Source of the DNA: an uncultured Oscillospiraceae bacterium | GTDB taxonomy: Bacteria; Bacillota; Clostridia; Oscillospirales; Acutalibacteraceae | Direction: 5' to 3' | DNA: 24,560 nt | Assembly (NCBI GenBank): GCA_900552285.1 | Contig: URYV01000006.1 | Location: 1-24,560 of the forward strand | Shown: piece by piece, positions 15,222-23,733 of the stretch | How the letters are laid out: every line of letters begins with the position of its first letter | Position numbering within the stretch: position 1 is the stretch's first letter | Translations under genes and position numbers: made by a program | The notes under the pieces: model-generated | What the model saw: the letters and a program-made list of their open reading frames with translations, nothing else | Told to the model about the DNA's origin: nothing | The model's database searches: none

Positions 15222-18041
15222 ATGAGAAATTTCATTGTATTATGCTTATTGGCATGTCTGGCATCATGTACAGACAAAAAAGAATTCCAGACAATAAGAG
15301 AACGAATCGATTTATCAGGAAATTGGAACAGTTCATTAGGGAACTGCACATTGCCCGGTACGACGGATGAAAACAAGTTGGGAGACGGCAGGCATCCCAC
15401 CAATGTAACCTCCCAGTTGACACGGACTTATCCCTACTCCGGCATCGTAGAATATGAAAAAGATGTTGAAATTCCCGTACAGATGGAAGGGAAACGCCTG
15501 ATACTTTTCATGGAGCGTACAAAACCCAGCACTCTCTGGATAGATGGAGACAGTATAGGCACGTTGGGACATATCTATGCACCTCACTGCTATAGCCTGC
15601 CGGCCTTGGCACCCGGCAGCCACCATATAAAGATACGCATTGACAATTCCCCCAGCTCCGTACCAGCCGAAATCCAAAGCTCGCATGCCTGGACCGACGG
15701 CACACAAACCAACTGGAACGGCATTCTGGGCGACTTCTACATCGAAGCGGCCCCACACACCTATCTCAAGCAGGTACAAGTCTACCCATCTGTAAAGGAG
15801 AAAAAGGCCCGCATCCATGTAAACATATACAGCGATTCGGAGCAATCGGGCGTAGTGACCCTTTCTGCCAAGACGTGGAACACCCAACAAGAACACCTGT
15901 TACCGGACATGGAAAAACAAGTCGGCTTGAGCAAAGGTGAAAATAAGATAGAACTGACGCTCGACATGGGCAACCGGATGCAGACATGGAGCGAATTCCA
16001 CCCCACACTTTATGCACTGAACGTGACCCTTGCCACAAACGAGGGTAAAGACAATATAATAACAGATTTCGGTATGCGCGACTTTGCCACCGAAGGTACT
16101 CAGTTCACCATAAACGGCTTCAAGACCTTCTTGCGCGGCAAACACGACGCTTGCGTATTCCCACTTACCGGATATGCGCCGATGGATGTAAAGTCCTGGC
16201 GAAAAGTTTTTCAGACAGCCAAGAGTTATGGCATCAACTACTACCGTTGCCATTCCTACACCCCGCCCCGCGCCGCTTTTGCCGCTGCCGACATCGAGGG
16301 TATCTATTTCCAAGCCGAGTTGCCTTTATGGGGAAGCATTTCACCGGACAACCATCGCTTGAATGACTTCTTGCTGAACGAAGCCTATATGACCCTCGAC
16401 TACATGGGCAATCACCCCTCATTCACCATGTTGGGACTGGGCAACGAGTTGGGTGGCGACGTTGACCTGATGCGCAATTGGCTGGACGGATTCAGAAAAC
16501 ATGACAACCGCCATCTCTATTCGTTCGGTTCCAACAACTTCCTGGGTTGGGGAGGTGCCATAGACGGTGAAGATTATCTGACAACCTGCCGGGTAGGAGG
16601 AGGCGAAGGCTATACAACGCACGTACGCAGTTCGTTTGCCTTTGTCGATGCCGAAAAGGGAGGTATCTTGAACAACACCCGTCCCAATACCCGTGCGGAT
16701 TATACTGCTGCCATAGCGAAATCTCCCCGACCGGTCATCAGTCACGAAACCGGACAGTTCCAAATTTATCCCGACTACAAGGAGTTGGAGAAATACACCG
16801 GCGTATTGCATCCATATAACTTGGAGATATTCCGTGACCGGCTCAATGAAAATGGACTGCAGAACCAGATTGACGCATTCCATCAGGCCACCGGCCGGTT
16901 TGCCGTCGAATGCTACAAGGCTGATATTGAATACGGCCTGCGCACTGCCGGTTTAGGCGGATTCCAGATGCTCGACCTTCAAGACTTTCCCGGACAAGGC
17001 TCGGCACTGGTAGGCATTCTGGATGCTTTCATGGACAGCAAAGGCATTGTCACTCCCGAAACATTCCGCGGCTTTTGTGCTCCGGTGGTACCGCTGGCGC
17101 TTATGGACACCTACTGTTACAGCAACAAAGAAGAGCTGAACATAGGACTCGCCCTGACAAATTACGAAGAGCAACCATGGTCTGATGCATTATACTGGCG
17201 TCTGGAAAGCCTGAGTGACAGCGTAACTTTTGTTCGCGAAGGCAAAGTCCCCGCCCATGTAGAGCAAGGAAAAGTAATGCAGGTGGGCGAGTTGAAAAGC
17301 ACCCTTACCGAAATAGACAAGCCTGCCCAATTGCGACTGACACTGACCACCGGGAATTATCATAACTATTATAACTTATGGGTATACCCCGACCGGACAC
17401 CGGAAAGCGAAGCGGACATCTTCATCTGTCAGTCCTTGGATGACGAGGCGCGAAAGAGACTGAGCCAAGGAGGGAAGATACTGCTTATACCCGACCACAA
17501 AGCCATTGAAGAACAGAGTGTAGGTGGACTTTTTACTCCTGACTACTGGAACTATGCCATGTTCAAAAGCATTTCGGAAAACGCCGGCCGCGAAGTTTCG
17601 CCGGGCACCCTCTCCTTGCTGATGGACGAGAAACATCCCTTGTTCCGGCAGTTCCCCACCGAGTGCCATAGCAACTGGCAATGGTGGAGCATCGTACGCC
17701 ATGCCCGCCCCTTTATTCTGAATGCTACGCGCCACGAATACAAGCCGCTTATCCAAGTAGTAGACAATGTGGAACGGAACCACAAGTTAGGCTTGCTGTT
17801 CGAATTTGCCGTAGACAACGGTAAGGTATTGGTTTGTATGAGCAACCTCGAAGCAATTCGCCACACTCCGGAAGGAGGTCAGCTGCGCAATGCCATTTTA
17901 AGCTATATGAAGTCGGCTGAGTTCTCTCCCACCGAGACGCTGACCTCACAGCAGTTGCAGCACATATTAACAACCGAGGTGAGGAAGCAAGACATTGTCG
18001 GCGTGAAAAACCAGTCGGATTACGACGTACAGCCGGAATAA
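15222..18041 (+). CDS. Lipoprotein glycoside hydrolase family 2
   Basis: This 939-residue beta-glycosidase-like enzyme begins with a lipoprotein signal, MRNFIVLCLLACLASC, so it is probably anchored to a membrane facing the periplasm or cell surface. A jelly-roll sugar-binding domain (IDLSGNWNSSLG, WIDGDSIG) and an immunoglobulin-like domain occupy roughly residues 25-290. The TIM barrel follows from about 295: the acid/base is E409 in LGLGNELGG and the nucleophile is probably E509 in ISHETGQFQ. About 280 extra C-terminal residues have no obvious family. GH2 covers galactosidase, glucuronidase, mannosidase and arabinosidase activities, so the substrate cannot be named. No SusC/SusD pair lies nearby, so it is an orphan enzyme rather than part of a visible polysaccharide utilisation locus. 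Confidence 0.88.
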   Translation: MRNFIVLCLLACLASCTDKKEFQTIRERIDLSGNWNSSLGNCTLPGTTDENKLGDGRHPTNVTSQLTRTYPYSGIVEYEKDVEIPVQMEGKRLILFMERTKPSTLWIDGDSIGTLGHIYAPHCYSLPALAPGSHHIKIRIDNSPSSVPAEIQSSHAWTDGTQTNWNGILGDFYIEAAPHTYLKQVQVYPSVKEKKARIHVNIYSDSEQSGVVTLSAKTWNTQQEHLLPDMEKQVGLSKGENKIELTLDMGNRMQTWSEFHPTLYALNVTLATNEGKDNIITDFGMRDFATEGTQFTINGFKTFLRGKHDACVFPLTGYAPMDVKSWRKVFQTAKSYGINYYRCHSYTPPRAAFAAADIEGIYFQAELPLWGSISPDNHRLNDFLLNEAYMTLDYMGNHPSFTMLGLGNELGGDVDLMRNWLDGFRKHDNRHLYSFGSNNFLGWGGAIDGEDYLTTCRVGGGEGYTTHVRSSFAFVDAEKGGILNNTRPNTRADYTAAIAKSPRPVISHETGQFQIYPDYKELEKYTGVLHPYNLEIFRDRLNENGLQNQIDAFHQATGRFAVECYKADIEYGLRTAGLGGFQMLDLQDFPGQGSALVGILDAFMDSKGIVTPETFRGFCAPVVPLALMDTYCYSNKEELNIGLALTNYEEQPWSDALYWRLESLSDSVTFVREGKVPAHVEQGKVMQVGELKSTLTEIDKPAQLRLTLTTGNYHNYYNLWVYPDRTPESEADIFICQSLDDEARKRLSQGGKILLIPDHKAIEEQSVGGLFTPDYWNYAMFKSISENAGREVSPGTLSLLMDEKHPLFRQFPTECHSNWQWWSIVRHARPFILNATRHEYKPLIQVVDNVERNHKLGLLFEFAVDNGKVLVCMSNLEAIRHTPEGGQLRNAILSYMKSAEFSPTETLTSQQLQHILTTEVRKQDIVGVKNQSDYDVQPE

Positions 18042-18104
18042 AAAATAAGTATGAGAAGTTTCATCATAATTCCACTTTTCCTCGGCTGTCCCGTCATTTT
18101 TCAG

Positions 18105-18112
18105 TAGCTTTG
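18105..18112 (+). promoter_or_regulatory. -7 element upstream of the primase-helicase gene
   Basis: TAGCTTTG matches TAnnTTTG and lies 25 bases before ATG 18138. No TTTG is found at the standard distance, so the -33 element is weak. Confidence 0.45.
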
Positions 18113-18137
18113 CGGACTTTAATACAGCAAGCACCCC

Positions 18138-20228
18138 ATGAAACTTACCCTTATACGCACCGCTCGTGAAACCGGCAAAGAGACATTCAGCACATGGCCC
18201 AGCGACACCTTGATGGAGAAGATGAAAACCGAGAACAAAGCCGGACACATATCCGCCTTGCGCAGCCTCATTCCCCACATCACCGGAAGCAACGGACACT
18301 ACCCCTGCATAGACAAACTGCCACGCATCTGCCCTGCCGCAGAATATGCCCGCAGCAAAGAGGGGGAAAGATACCTAAAAACCTATAACGGACTGGTACA
18401 GATTGAAGTCAACCACCTGGCCAATGCCGTGGAAGTGGAGCAAGTAAAGCGCCAGGCGGCCCTGCTGCCGCAAACTTTTGCCGCCTTTTGCGGAAGCAGC
18501 GGACGAAGCGTAAAAATATGGGTACTGTTTGCCACCCCCGACGGTTCGCGCCCCAGGCAGGAAGAAAAAATCAGGCTGTTTCATACCGCTGCCTACCGGC
18601 TCGCCGTAAACTGTTACCAGCCCCTGCTCCCCTACCCCATCACACTGAAAGAACCTGCCGTGGAGCAAAGCTGCCGCATGACGCTCGATGACCGTCCCTA
18701 TTACAATCCGTCTGCCGTCCCTTTCTGTTTGGAACAGCCTTTGTCCGTGCCCGACGAGCCCACCTTCGGCCAACGGAAACAGACCGAAGCAAACCCGCTG
18801 ATGCGCATTGCCCCCGGCTATCCGGCCTCCCAAACCTTCTCCATCCTCTTCGAAGCCGCCCTGAACCGTACCTTCGAAGAGCTGGAAAACTGGAAACGGG
18901 GCGATGACCTTCGCCCCCTGCTCTACCTGCTTGCCAGGCATTGCTACAAAGCCGGCATTCCCGAAGAAGAGGCAGTACGTCAAGTCATGATGCACTACTA
19001 CCGCGAAGCGGATGAACAACTGGTGCGCATGACCCTGCACAACCTCTACCGCGAATGCAAAGGCTTCGGCACCCGTAGCAGCATGACCCGCGACCAAATC
19101 ACCGCCTTCCGCCTGGAAGAATTCATGAACAGACGCTATGAGTTCCGCTGGAACACCGTGCTGGGAGAATTGGAATTCCGCCAACGGGACTCCATACACT
19201 TCCATTTCCGCCCTGCCGACCAGCGGGTAAGAAGCAGTATCGGACAGAATGCCCTGAAAGAAGGAATCAGCGTATGGGACAGAGATGTGGCACGCTACCT
19301 CAACTCGGACGCCATTCCCTTGTACAACCCCATCGAAGAATATCTGAACAGCACCGGACATTGGGACGGCAAGGACCGTATCCGCGCATTGGCCGACCTC
19401 GTCCCCTGCAACAATCCGTACTGGCGGGAACTCTTCTACCGCTGGTTTCTCAGCATGACGGCGCACTGGCAAAACATCGACCGTCAGCATGGAAACAACA
19501 CGTCTCCCCTACTGGTCGGAGCCCAAGGCTATCGTAAAAGTACCTTCTGCCGCATCCTGCTGCCACCCGAACTGCGCTTCGGATATACCGACAGTATCGA
19601 CTTCAAAAGCAAGCAGGACGCAGAGCGGAGCCTCGGCCGCTTTTTCCTGATAAACATCGACGAATTCGACCAAATCAGCGTCAATCAGCAAGGTTTTCTA
19701 AAGCATCTGCTGCAGAAACCCGTGGCAAACCTGCGCAAGCCTTACGGCACCGCCATCCAGGAAATAAGACGCTACGCCTCCTTTATAGCAACCAGCAACC
19801 AGAAAGACCTGCTGACAGACCCCAGCGGCAGCCGCCGTTTCATCTGCATCGAAGTCACCGGCCCCATCCATACCAATGTCACCATCAACTACCGGCAACT
19901 CTACGCACAAGCCATGGATGCCATAGCCAAAGGTGAACGCTACTGGCTGGACGATTCCGACGAAGCCATCTTGAAACAGACCAACCGGGAGTTTGAACAG
20001 CCCACACCGTTGGAACAGCTCTTCCTCTGCCACTTCCATCCCGCCGAAAATGAAGAGGAAGGAGACTGGATGACCCCTATGGAGATTCTCTCCTTCTTGC
20101 AAACCAAGACCAAAGACCGGCTGTCCATCAATAAAGTGGCTCTGTTCGGACGTGCACTCCACAAACTGGGCATCAGCAGCCGCCGGAAGACAAGAGGAAC
20201 AGAATATCATGTAGTGAAAAAAGAATAA
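18138..20228 (+). CDS. BT4734-like primase / VirE-type helicase with DUF3874
   Basis: This 696-residue protein joins a primase-like and a helicase-like part. Residues about 1-200 fit the BT4734/BF3469 N-terminal family, with GLVQIEVNHL and SSGRSVKIWVLF resembling the archaeo-eukaryotic primase core; the acidic pair is E and N rather than D and D. Residues about 320-600 fit the VirE/D5-like ATPase: Walker A GAQGYRKST near 461-469 and Walker B INIDEFD near 508. The C-terminal 70 residues (MTPMEILSFLQ to RRKTRGTEYHVV) fit DUF3874. Such proteins are common in Bacteroides chromosomes and mobile elements and probably act in replication, but the exact role is unknown. No integrase, mobilisation or relaxase gene is near, so mobility is not supported here. 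Confidence 0.88.
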   Translation: MKLTLIRTARETGKETFSTWPSDTLMEKMKTENKAGHISALRSLIPHITGSNGHYPCIDKLPRICPAAEYARSKEGERYLKTYNGLVQIEVNHLANAVEVEQVKRQAALLPQTFAAFCGSSGRSVKIWVLFATPDGSRPRQEEKIRLFHTAAYRLAVNCYQPLLPYPITLKEPAVEQSCRMTLDDRPYYNPSAVPFCLEQPLSVPDEPTFGQRKQTEANPLMRIAPGYPASQTFSILFEAALNRTFEELENWKRGDDLRPLLYLLARHCYKAGIPEEEAVRQVMMHYYREADEQLVRMTLHNLYRECKGFGTRSSMTRDQITAFRLEEFMNRRYEFRWNTVLGELEFRQRDSIHFHFRPADQRVRSSIGQNALKEGISVWDRDVARYLNSDAIPLYNPIEEYLNSTGHWDGKDRIRALADLVPCNNPYWRELFYRWFLSMTAHWQNIDRQHGNNTSPLLVGAQGYRKSTFCRILLPPELRFGYTDSIDFKSKQDAERSLGRFFLINIDEFDQISVNQQGFLKHLLQKPVANLRKPYGTAIQEIRRYASFIATSNQKDLLTDPSGSRRFICIEVTGPIHTNVTINYRQLYAQAMDAIAKGERYWLDDSDEAILKQTNREFEQPTPLEQLFLCHFHPAENEEEGDWMTPMEILSFLQTKTKDRLSINKVALFGRALHKLGISSRRKTRGTEYHVVKKE

Positions 20229-20241
20229 TCCTGCCAATTAA

Positions 20242-20273
20242 TTTGCTTCTACTTTCGGTTTGCGCTATCTTTG
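20242..20273 (+). promoter_or_regulatory. Consensus Bacteroides promoter of the DUF5063 gene
   Basis: TTTG (20242-20245), a 20-base spacer and TATCTTTG (20266-20273) match the Bacteroides primary promoter exactly. The predicted start near 20280 leaves a leader of only about 13 bases before ATG 20293. It probably drives the three-gene run to 22695. Confidence 0.85.
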
Positions 20274-20292
20274 CGTTTCAAATCAAGAAGAT

Positions 20293-20847
20293 ATGAAAAA
20301 AGAAAGTCAAGTGATATTCGACCGGAATGCCGTAGAGTTTGTGACCGTAGCCGCCGAGTTTTGTAAGTTTCTGGAACAAGCGGAAGGGGTGAAACGTTCT
20401 GCGTTCGTCGATACCTCCTTAAAAATACTTCCGCTGCTCTACCTGAAGGCCTCCATGCTGCCCGAGTGCGAAACCATAGGAGACGAGGCGCCGGAAACAT
20501 TCGTCACCGAAGAGACCTATGAGGTACTCCGCATGAACCTCGCCAATATCCTGGCCGAGAAAGACGACTACCTGGACGTATTCGTATCCGACATGAAGTA
20601 TAGTGACCAGCCCATCACCAGGAACATTTCCGAAGACTTGGCCGACATATACCAGGACATCAAGGACTTTATCTTCGTATTCCAGCTGGGTTTCAACGAG
20701 ACGATGAACGATTCGCTTGCCATCTGCCAGGAAAACTTCCGCCTCCATTGGGGACAAAAGCTTGTCAACACCCTGCGTGCCCTGCACGAGGTGAAGTATG
20801 CGCAAGGCGAGGATGAAGAGGAGGAAACCGCAGACTTTGAATATTAA
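20293..20847 (+). CDS. DUF5063 family protein
   Basis: This soluble, mostly helical protein of 184 residues has no signal peptide. It fits the Bacteroidetes DUF5063 family: EFVTVAAEFCKFLEQ near the start, LKILPLLYLKASMLP around residue 40, DIYQDIKDFIFVFQLG in the middle, and a very acidic tail, GEDEEEETADFEY. Its function is unknown. I chose ATG 20293 because the promoter ends at 20273 and an upstream ATG at 20260 lies inside the promoter. It is followed after 3 bases by an exonuclease gene and then an rRNA methyltransferase, suggesting a nucleic-acid-related role, which is inference only. Confidence 0.83.
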   Translation: MKKESQVIFDRNAVEFVTVAAEFCKFLEQAEGVKRSAFVDTSLKILPLLYLKASMLPECETIGDEAPETFVTEETYEVLRMNLANILAEKDDYLDVFVSDMKYSDQPITRNISEDLADIYQDIKDFIFVFQLGFNETMNDSLAICQENFRLHWGQKLVNTLRALHEVKYAQGEDEEEETADFEY

Positions 20848-20850
20848 ATT

Positions 20851-21474
20851 ATGGTTATCAAAAGAACAATAGATAAAGAAACAGTGAAAGACCTGCCCAA
20901 AGCCGCCTTTCCGGGACAGATACATGTCGTACAGACACCGTGGGAAGCGGAGAAGGCAGTCGCCTATCTGAAGTCCTGCCCGTTGCTGGGCATAGACAGC
21001 GAAACCCGTCCATCGTTCACAAAAGGACAGATACACAAGGTGGCCCTGCTGCAGATTTCCTCAGAGGAACATTGCTTTCTGTTCCGCCTCAACCTGACGG
21101 GACTGACTCTGCCGGTTATCACATTGCTGGAAAACCCAAGTGTAACGAAAGTAGGCCTTTCCTTGCGGGATGACTTCATGATGCTGCACAAGCGTGCTCC
21201 TTTCGAACAACATGCGTGCATTGAATTGCAGGAATACGTCCGCGCTTTCGGCATCCAGGACAAAAGCCTGCAGAAGATATACGCCATCCTCTTCGGGGAA
21301 AAGATTTCGAAAAGCCAGCGCCTTTCCAACTGGGAAGCCGAAACCTTGACCGAACCGCAGAAACTGTATGCCGCCACCGATGCCTGGGCATGCCTCAACA
21401 TCTACAACAAGCTGCAAGAACTGAAACGGACAGGAGATTTTGAGATAGAAGCCAATAATAATGTGGTAATGTAA
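20851..21474 (+). CDS. 3'-5' exonuclease domain protein (DEDDy)
   Basis: This 207-residue RNase D/WRN-like exonuclease has all the usual motifs. Exo I is GIDSETRP with D49 and E51, exo II is KVGLSLRDDFMML with an Asp near 110, and exo III is YAATDAW with Y173 and D177. It lacks an HRDC or polymerase domain, so it is a stand-alone nuclease, probably acting on RNA or DNA 3' ends in the cytoplasm. It starts 3 bases after the DUF5063 gene, indicating one transcript. A 14-base perfect hairpin covers its last codons and stop. The exact substrate cannot be inferred. Confidence 0.9.
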   Translation: MVIKRTIDKETVKDLPKAAFPGQIHVVQTPWEAEKAVAYLKSCPLLGIDSETRPSFTKGQIHKVALLQISSEEHCFLFRLNLTGLTLPVITLLENPSVTKVGLSLRDDFMMLHKRAPFEQHACIELQEYVRAFGIQDKSLQKIYAILFGEKISKSQRLSNWEAETLTEPQKLYAATDAWACLNIYNKLQELKRTGDFEIEANNNVVM

Positions 21475-21499
21475 TGCACATTATCACATTACCACATTA
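21459..21499 (+). promoter_or_regulatory. Perfect hairpin across the exonuclease stop codon
   Basis: TAATGTGGTAATGT (21459-21472) is the exact reverse complement of ACATTACCACATTA (21486-21499), with a 13-base loop that contains most of the stop codon. CACATTA occurs four times between 21478 and 21508. No T-run follows. It may be an attenuation or mRNA processing site before the methyltransferase gene. Confidence 0.65.
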
Positions 21500-21513
21500 A
21501 TCACATTATATAT

Positions 21514-22695
21514 ATGTACAAAGTATACCTTAAACCCAATAAAGAGGAGTCATTAAAGCGTTTTCACCCGTGGGTGTTTTCCGGCGCCATCGCACATTTC
21601 GACGGAGAGCCCGAAGAAGGGGAAGTAGTTGAAATCTATACATCCAAAAAGGAATTCATAGCCAAAGGGCATTTTCAGATTGGCAGTATCGCCGTACGCG
21701 TACTGACCTTCCGCCAAGACGAAGAAATCAATGCGGACTTCTGGAAACGCAAACTCAGCATAGCATACGACATGCGCCGCAGTATCGGCATAGCCGGAAA
21801 CCCGACAAACAACACCTATCGCCTGGTGCACGGGGAGGGAGACAACCTGCCGGGGCTTGTTATCGACATTTATGCCCGCACCGCAGTGATGCAGGCACAT
21901 TCTGCCGGCATGCACCTCGACCGCATGGCCATTGCCGATGCCCTTACCGAAGTGATGGGCAACCAGATTGACAATATCTATTACAAATCGGAGACGACCC
22001 TTCCCTTCAAGGCCGACCTCTATCCGGAGAATGGTTTCTTGAAAGGCGGTAGCACGGACAATGTAGCCATGGAGTACGGCCTGAAGTTCCACATCGACTG
22101 GCTGAAAGGCCAAAAGACCGGTTTCTTCGTAGACCAACGCGAGAACCGTTCGCTACTGGAACGTTATGCCAAAGGCCGCAGCGTACTGAATATGTTCTGC
22201 TATACCGGCGGCTTCTCCGTATATGCTATGCGTGGAGACGCCAAACTGGTGCATTCCGTGGACAGCTCCGCCAAAGCCATCGACTTGACCAACAAGAACA
22301 TCGAACTGAACTTCCCGGGTGACACCCGCCATGCCGCCTATGCAGAAGATGCCTTCAAATACCTTGACCGCATGGGCGACCAATACGACCTGATAGTTCT
22401 TGACCCTCCTGCTTTTGCCAAGCACCGCGATGCCCTGCGCAATGCCCTGCAAGGCTACCGCAAACTGAACGTCAAGGCTTTCGAGAAAATCAAGCCCGGC
22501 GGCATCCTCTTCACATTCTCGTGTTCGCAAGCCGTCAGCAAAGAAAACTTCCGCACCGCCGTGTTCACAGCCGCTGCCATGTCCGGCCGCAGCGTACGCA
22601 TCCTGCACCAACTGACGCAACCTGCCGACCACCCGGTCAGCATCTATCATCCGGAAGGGGAATACCTGAAAGGACTGGTTCTATATGTAGAATAA
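21514..22695 (+). CDS. Class I SAM-dependent rRNA (cytosine) methyltransferase, RlmI-like
   Basis: This 393-residue protein has an N-terminal PUA domain (about 1-75: VYLKPNKEESLKRFHPWVFSG) and a Rossmann methyltransferase. SAM-binding and catalytic stretches are VLNMFCYTGGFSVYA near 225, VDSSAKAIDLTNKNI, LDPPAFAKHRDAL near 297, and FTFSCSQAVSKENF with a catalytic-type Cys. The ending HPVSIYHPEGEYLKGL is typical of the RlmI/RlmK-like group that makes 5-methylcytosine in 23S rRNA. It is 39 bases after the exonuclease stop, probably in the same transcript, and ends 4 bases before a clean terminator. No Shine-Dalgarno site is seen, as is common in Bacteroides. Confidence 0.92.
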   Translation: MYKVYLKPNKEESLKRFHPWVFSGAIAHFDGEPEEGEVVEIYTSKKEFIAKGHFQIGSIAVRVLTFRQDEEINADFWKRKLSIAYDMRRSIGIAGNPTNNTYRLVHGEGDNLPGLVIDIYARTAVMQAHSAGMHLDRMAIADALTEVMGNQIDNIYYKSETTLPFKADLYPENGFLKGGSTDNVAMEYGLKFHIDWLKGQKTGFFVDQRENRSLLERYAKGRSVLNMFCYTGGFSVYAMRGDAKLVHSVDSSAKAIDLTNKNIELNFPGDTRHAAYAEDAFKYLDRMGDQYDLIVLDPPAFAKHRDALRNALQGYRKLNVKAFEKIKPGGILFTFSCSQAVSKENFRTAVFTAAAMSGRSVRILHQLTQPADHPVSIYHPEGEYLKGLVLYVE

Positions 22696-22699
22696 AGGA

Positions 22700-22729
22700 A
22701 AAAGCAGGCTTTGTTAGCCTGCTTTTCTT
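22700..22729 (+). terminator. Intrinsic terminator after the methyltransferase gene
   Basis: AAAAGCAGGCT (22700-22710) pairs with AGCCTGCTTTT (22716-22726) around TTGTT. The stem starts 4 bases after the stop codon and ends in a short T-run. Confidence 0.88.
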
Positions 22730-22790
22730 AAATAGAGTTAATAAAAAGCAGAAATACGCCAAAACAGCATGTTATATAACATAAACCGTG

Positions 22791-22871
22791 TATATTTGCA
22801 CTGTGTTTTTCATGGTATTAGATTTAAGGTTAATAAAGATTGGGTGTCTGGGATAGATACCCTTCTTTTTT
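22791..22871 (+). ncRNA. Candidate small RNA with its own promoter and terminator
   Basis: TATATTTG (22791-22798) is a good Bacteroides -7 element facing right. About 43 bases further, GGGTGTC (22842-22848) pairs with GATACCC (22856-22862) and runs into TTCTTTTTT. The convergent regulator gene starts only at 22889, so this unit drives no gene. The predicted RNA would run from about 22804 to 22871, close to 68 bases. The hairpin lacks a T-run on the minus strand, so it is not the terminator of the opposite gene. Confidence 0.5.
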
Positions 22872-22888
22872 ATAACAAAAGAATAATT

Positions 22889-23644
22889 CTATATCAGTTT
22901 TAAGTCTTTGGCAATCCTACAGGCTTCAATTGAGTTCTTTACTTGCAGTTTACCTAAAATTTCCTGCCGATGTCGATTTACCGTATATATGCTGATAGAA
23001 AGCATTTCTGCAATATCTTTGCTCATCAACCCTTTGTCTATAAGTTTCAATACTTGTTTTTCTCTCACCGACAAAATCTTCTCGTTGTTATATTCCTCCA
23101 ACTCTGTGACGTGCCCGTCAATAGAATTAATTATCATACATTTTGCAGGAATATCAAATGCTAAAGGAGTATAAAGACATAATGCCAGCCATAAAGTATC
23201 ATTAGTAGGCATGGAAACATAAAATATTCGATGTAAGACGGGAATATAGCTGTCTCTTTTATTCTTCATGCGTAGTTTACTCATCAAATAGTAATCAGTA
23301 CGTTTCTTTTTGGGTTGCCGCTTGACAAAATTATAAAAACAGAGTTCTTGTAAGTGCTTTTCAGCCAAATCATCCGGATGGACAATTTTGAATATTTCTT
23401 CTTCCCAAATAGAAGCCACTTTGCTGTCCTTCACGTCTTTTTCAATTCCAAGCATTTGCGAGAAGCCGCCATAATAGATATAGCTTTCATTCGTGTGCCA
23501 GTCACTTAACACTGCAATGGCATTTTCCATCCGCGCATAATTGCAAGCAATCCCCTTGTATATGTTTAACATCTTTGCATATGGTTGTCCTTCCGAAAAA
23601 TTTTGCGCAAAGAACTCTTTGTTTAGTATATCCTTAGTATCCAT
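22889..23644 (-). CDS. LuxR-type transcriptional regulator with N-terminal sensor-like domain
   Basis: This 251-residue cytoplasmic regulator has a LuxR/FixJ helix-turn-helix in its last 60 residues: LSVREKQVLKLIDKGLMSKD and IAEMLSISIYTVNRHRQEIL (two adjacent stretches), then KLQVKNSIEA. The first 190 residues may be a PAS-like sensor (SYIYYGGFSQMLGIEKD, IVHPDDLAEKHL), resembling a family common in Bacteroides. There is no phosphoacceptor receiver domain, so it is not a classic response regulator. The signal is unknown. It is divergent from the DUF1349 gene group across a palindromic promoter at 23698-23715, so autoregulation and control of that group are likely but inferred. Confidence 0.82.
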   Translation of the reverse strand: MDTKDILNKEFFAQNFSEGQPYAKMLNIYKGIACNYARMENAIAVLSDWHTNESYIYYGGFSQMLGIEKDVKDSKVASIWEEEIFKIVHPDDLAEKHLQELCFYNFVKRQPKKKRTDYYLMSKLRMKNKRDSYIPVLHRIFYVSMPTNDTLWLALCLYTPLAFDIPAKCMIINSIDGHVTELEEYNNEKILSVREKQVLKLIDKGLMSKDIAEMLSISIYTVNRHRQEILGKLQVKNSIEACRIAKDLKLI

Positions 23645-23674
23645 TAGTCTGATATAAAATGGTTATTTATAACT

Positions 23675-23715
23675 ATTGTGTAGCAAATTACAACGCCTTA
23701 CATTTGCAAATGTAA
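23675..23715. promoter_or_regulatory. Palindromic divergent promoter
   Basis: TTACATTTGCAAATGTAA (23698-23715) is a perfect 18-base palindrome. Each strand contains TACATTTG, a Bacteroides -7 element, so the two overlap end to end. Rightward, ATTG (23675-23678) lies 20 bases before the -7. Leftward, TTGT lies about 22 bases away. The site can fire both the LuxR-type gene and the right-hand genes, and may double as an operator. Confidence 0.65.
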
Positions 23716-23733
23716 TTAAAGCCATGGTTATTC

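Noticed and set aside
12512..20228. HU-type gene, DUF4143 ATPase and primase-helicase as a possible integrative element or defence island
   Set aside because: No integrase, relaxase, att repeats, tRNA or toxin/antitoxin partner is visible, and the genes lie on different strands among ordinary genes.
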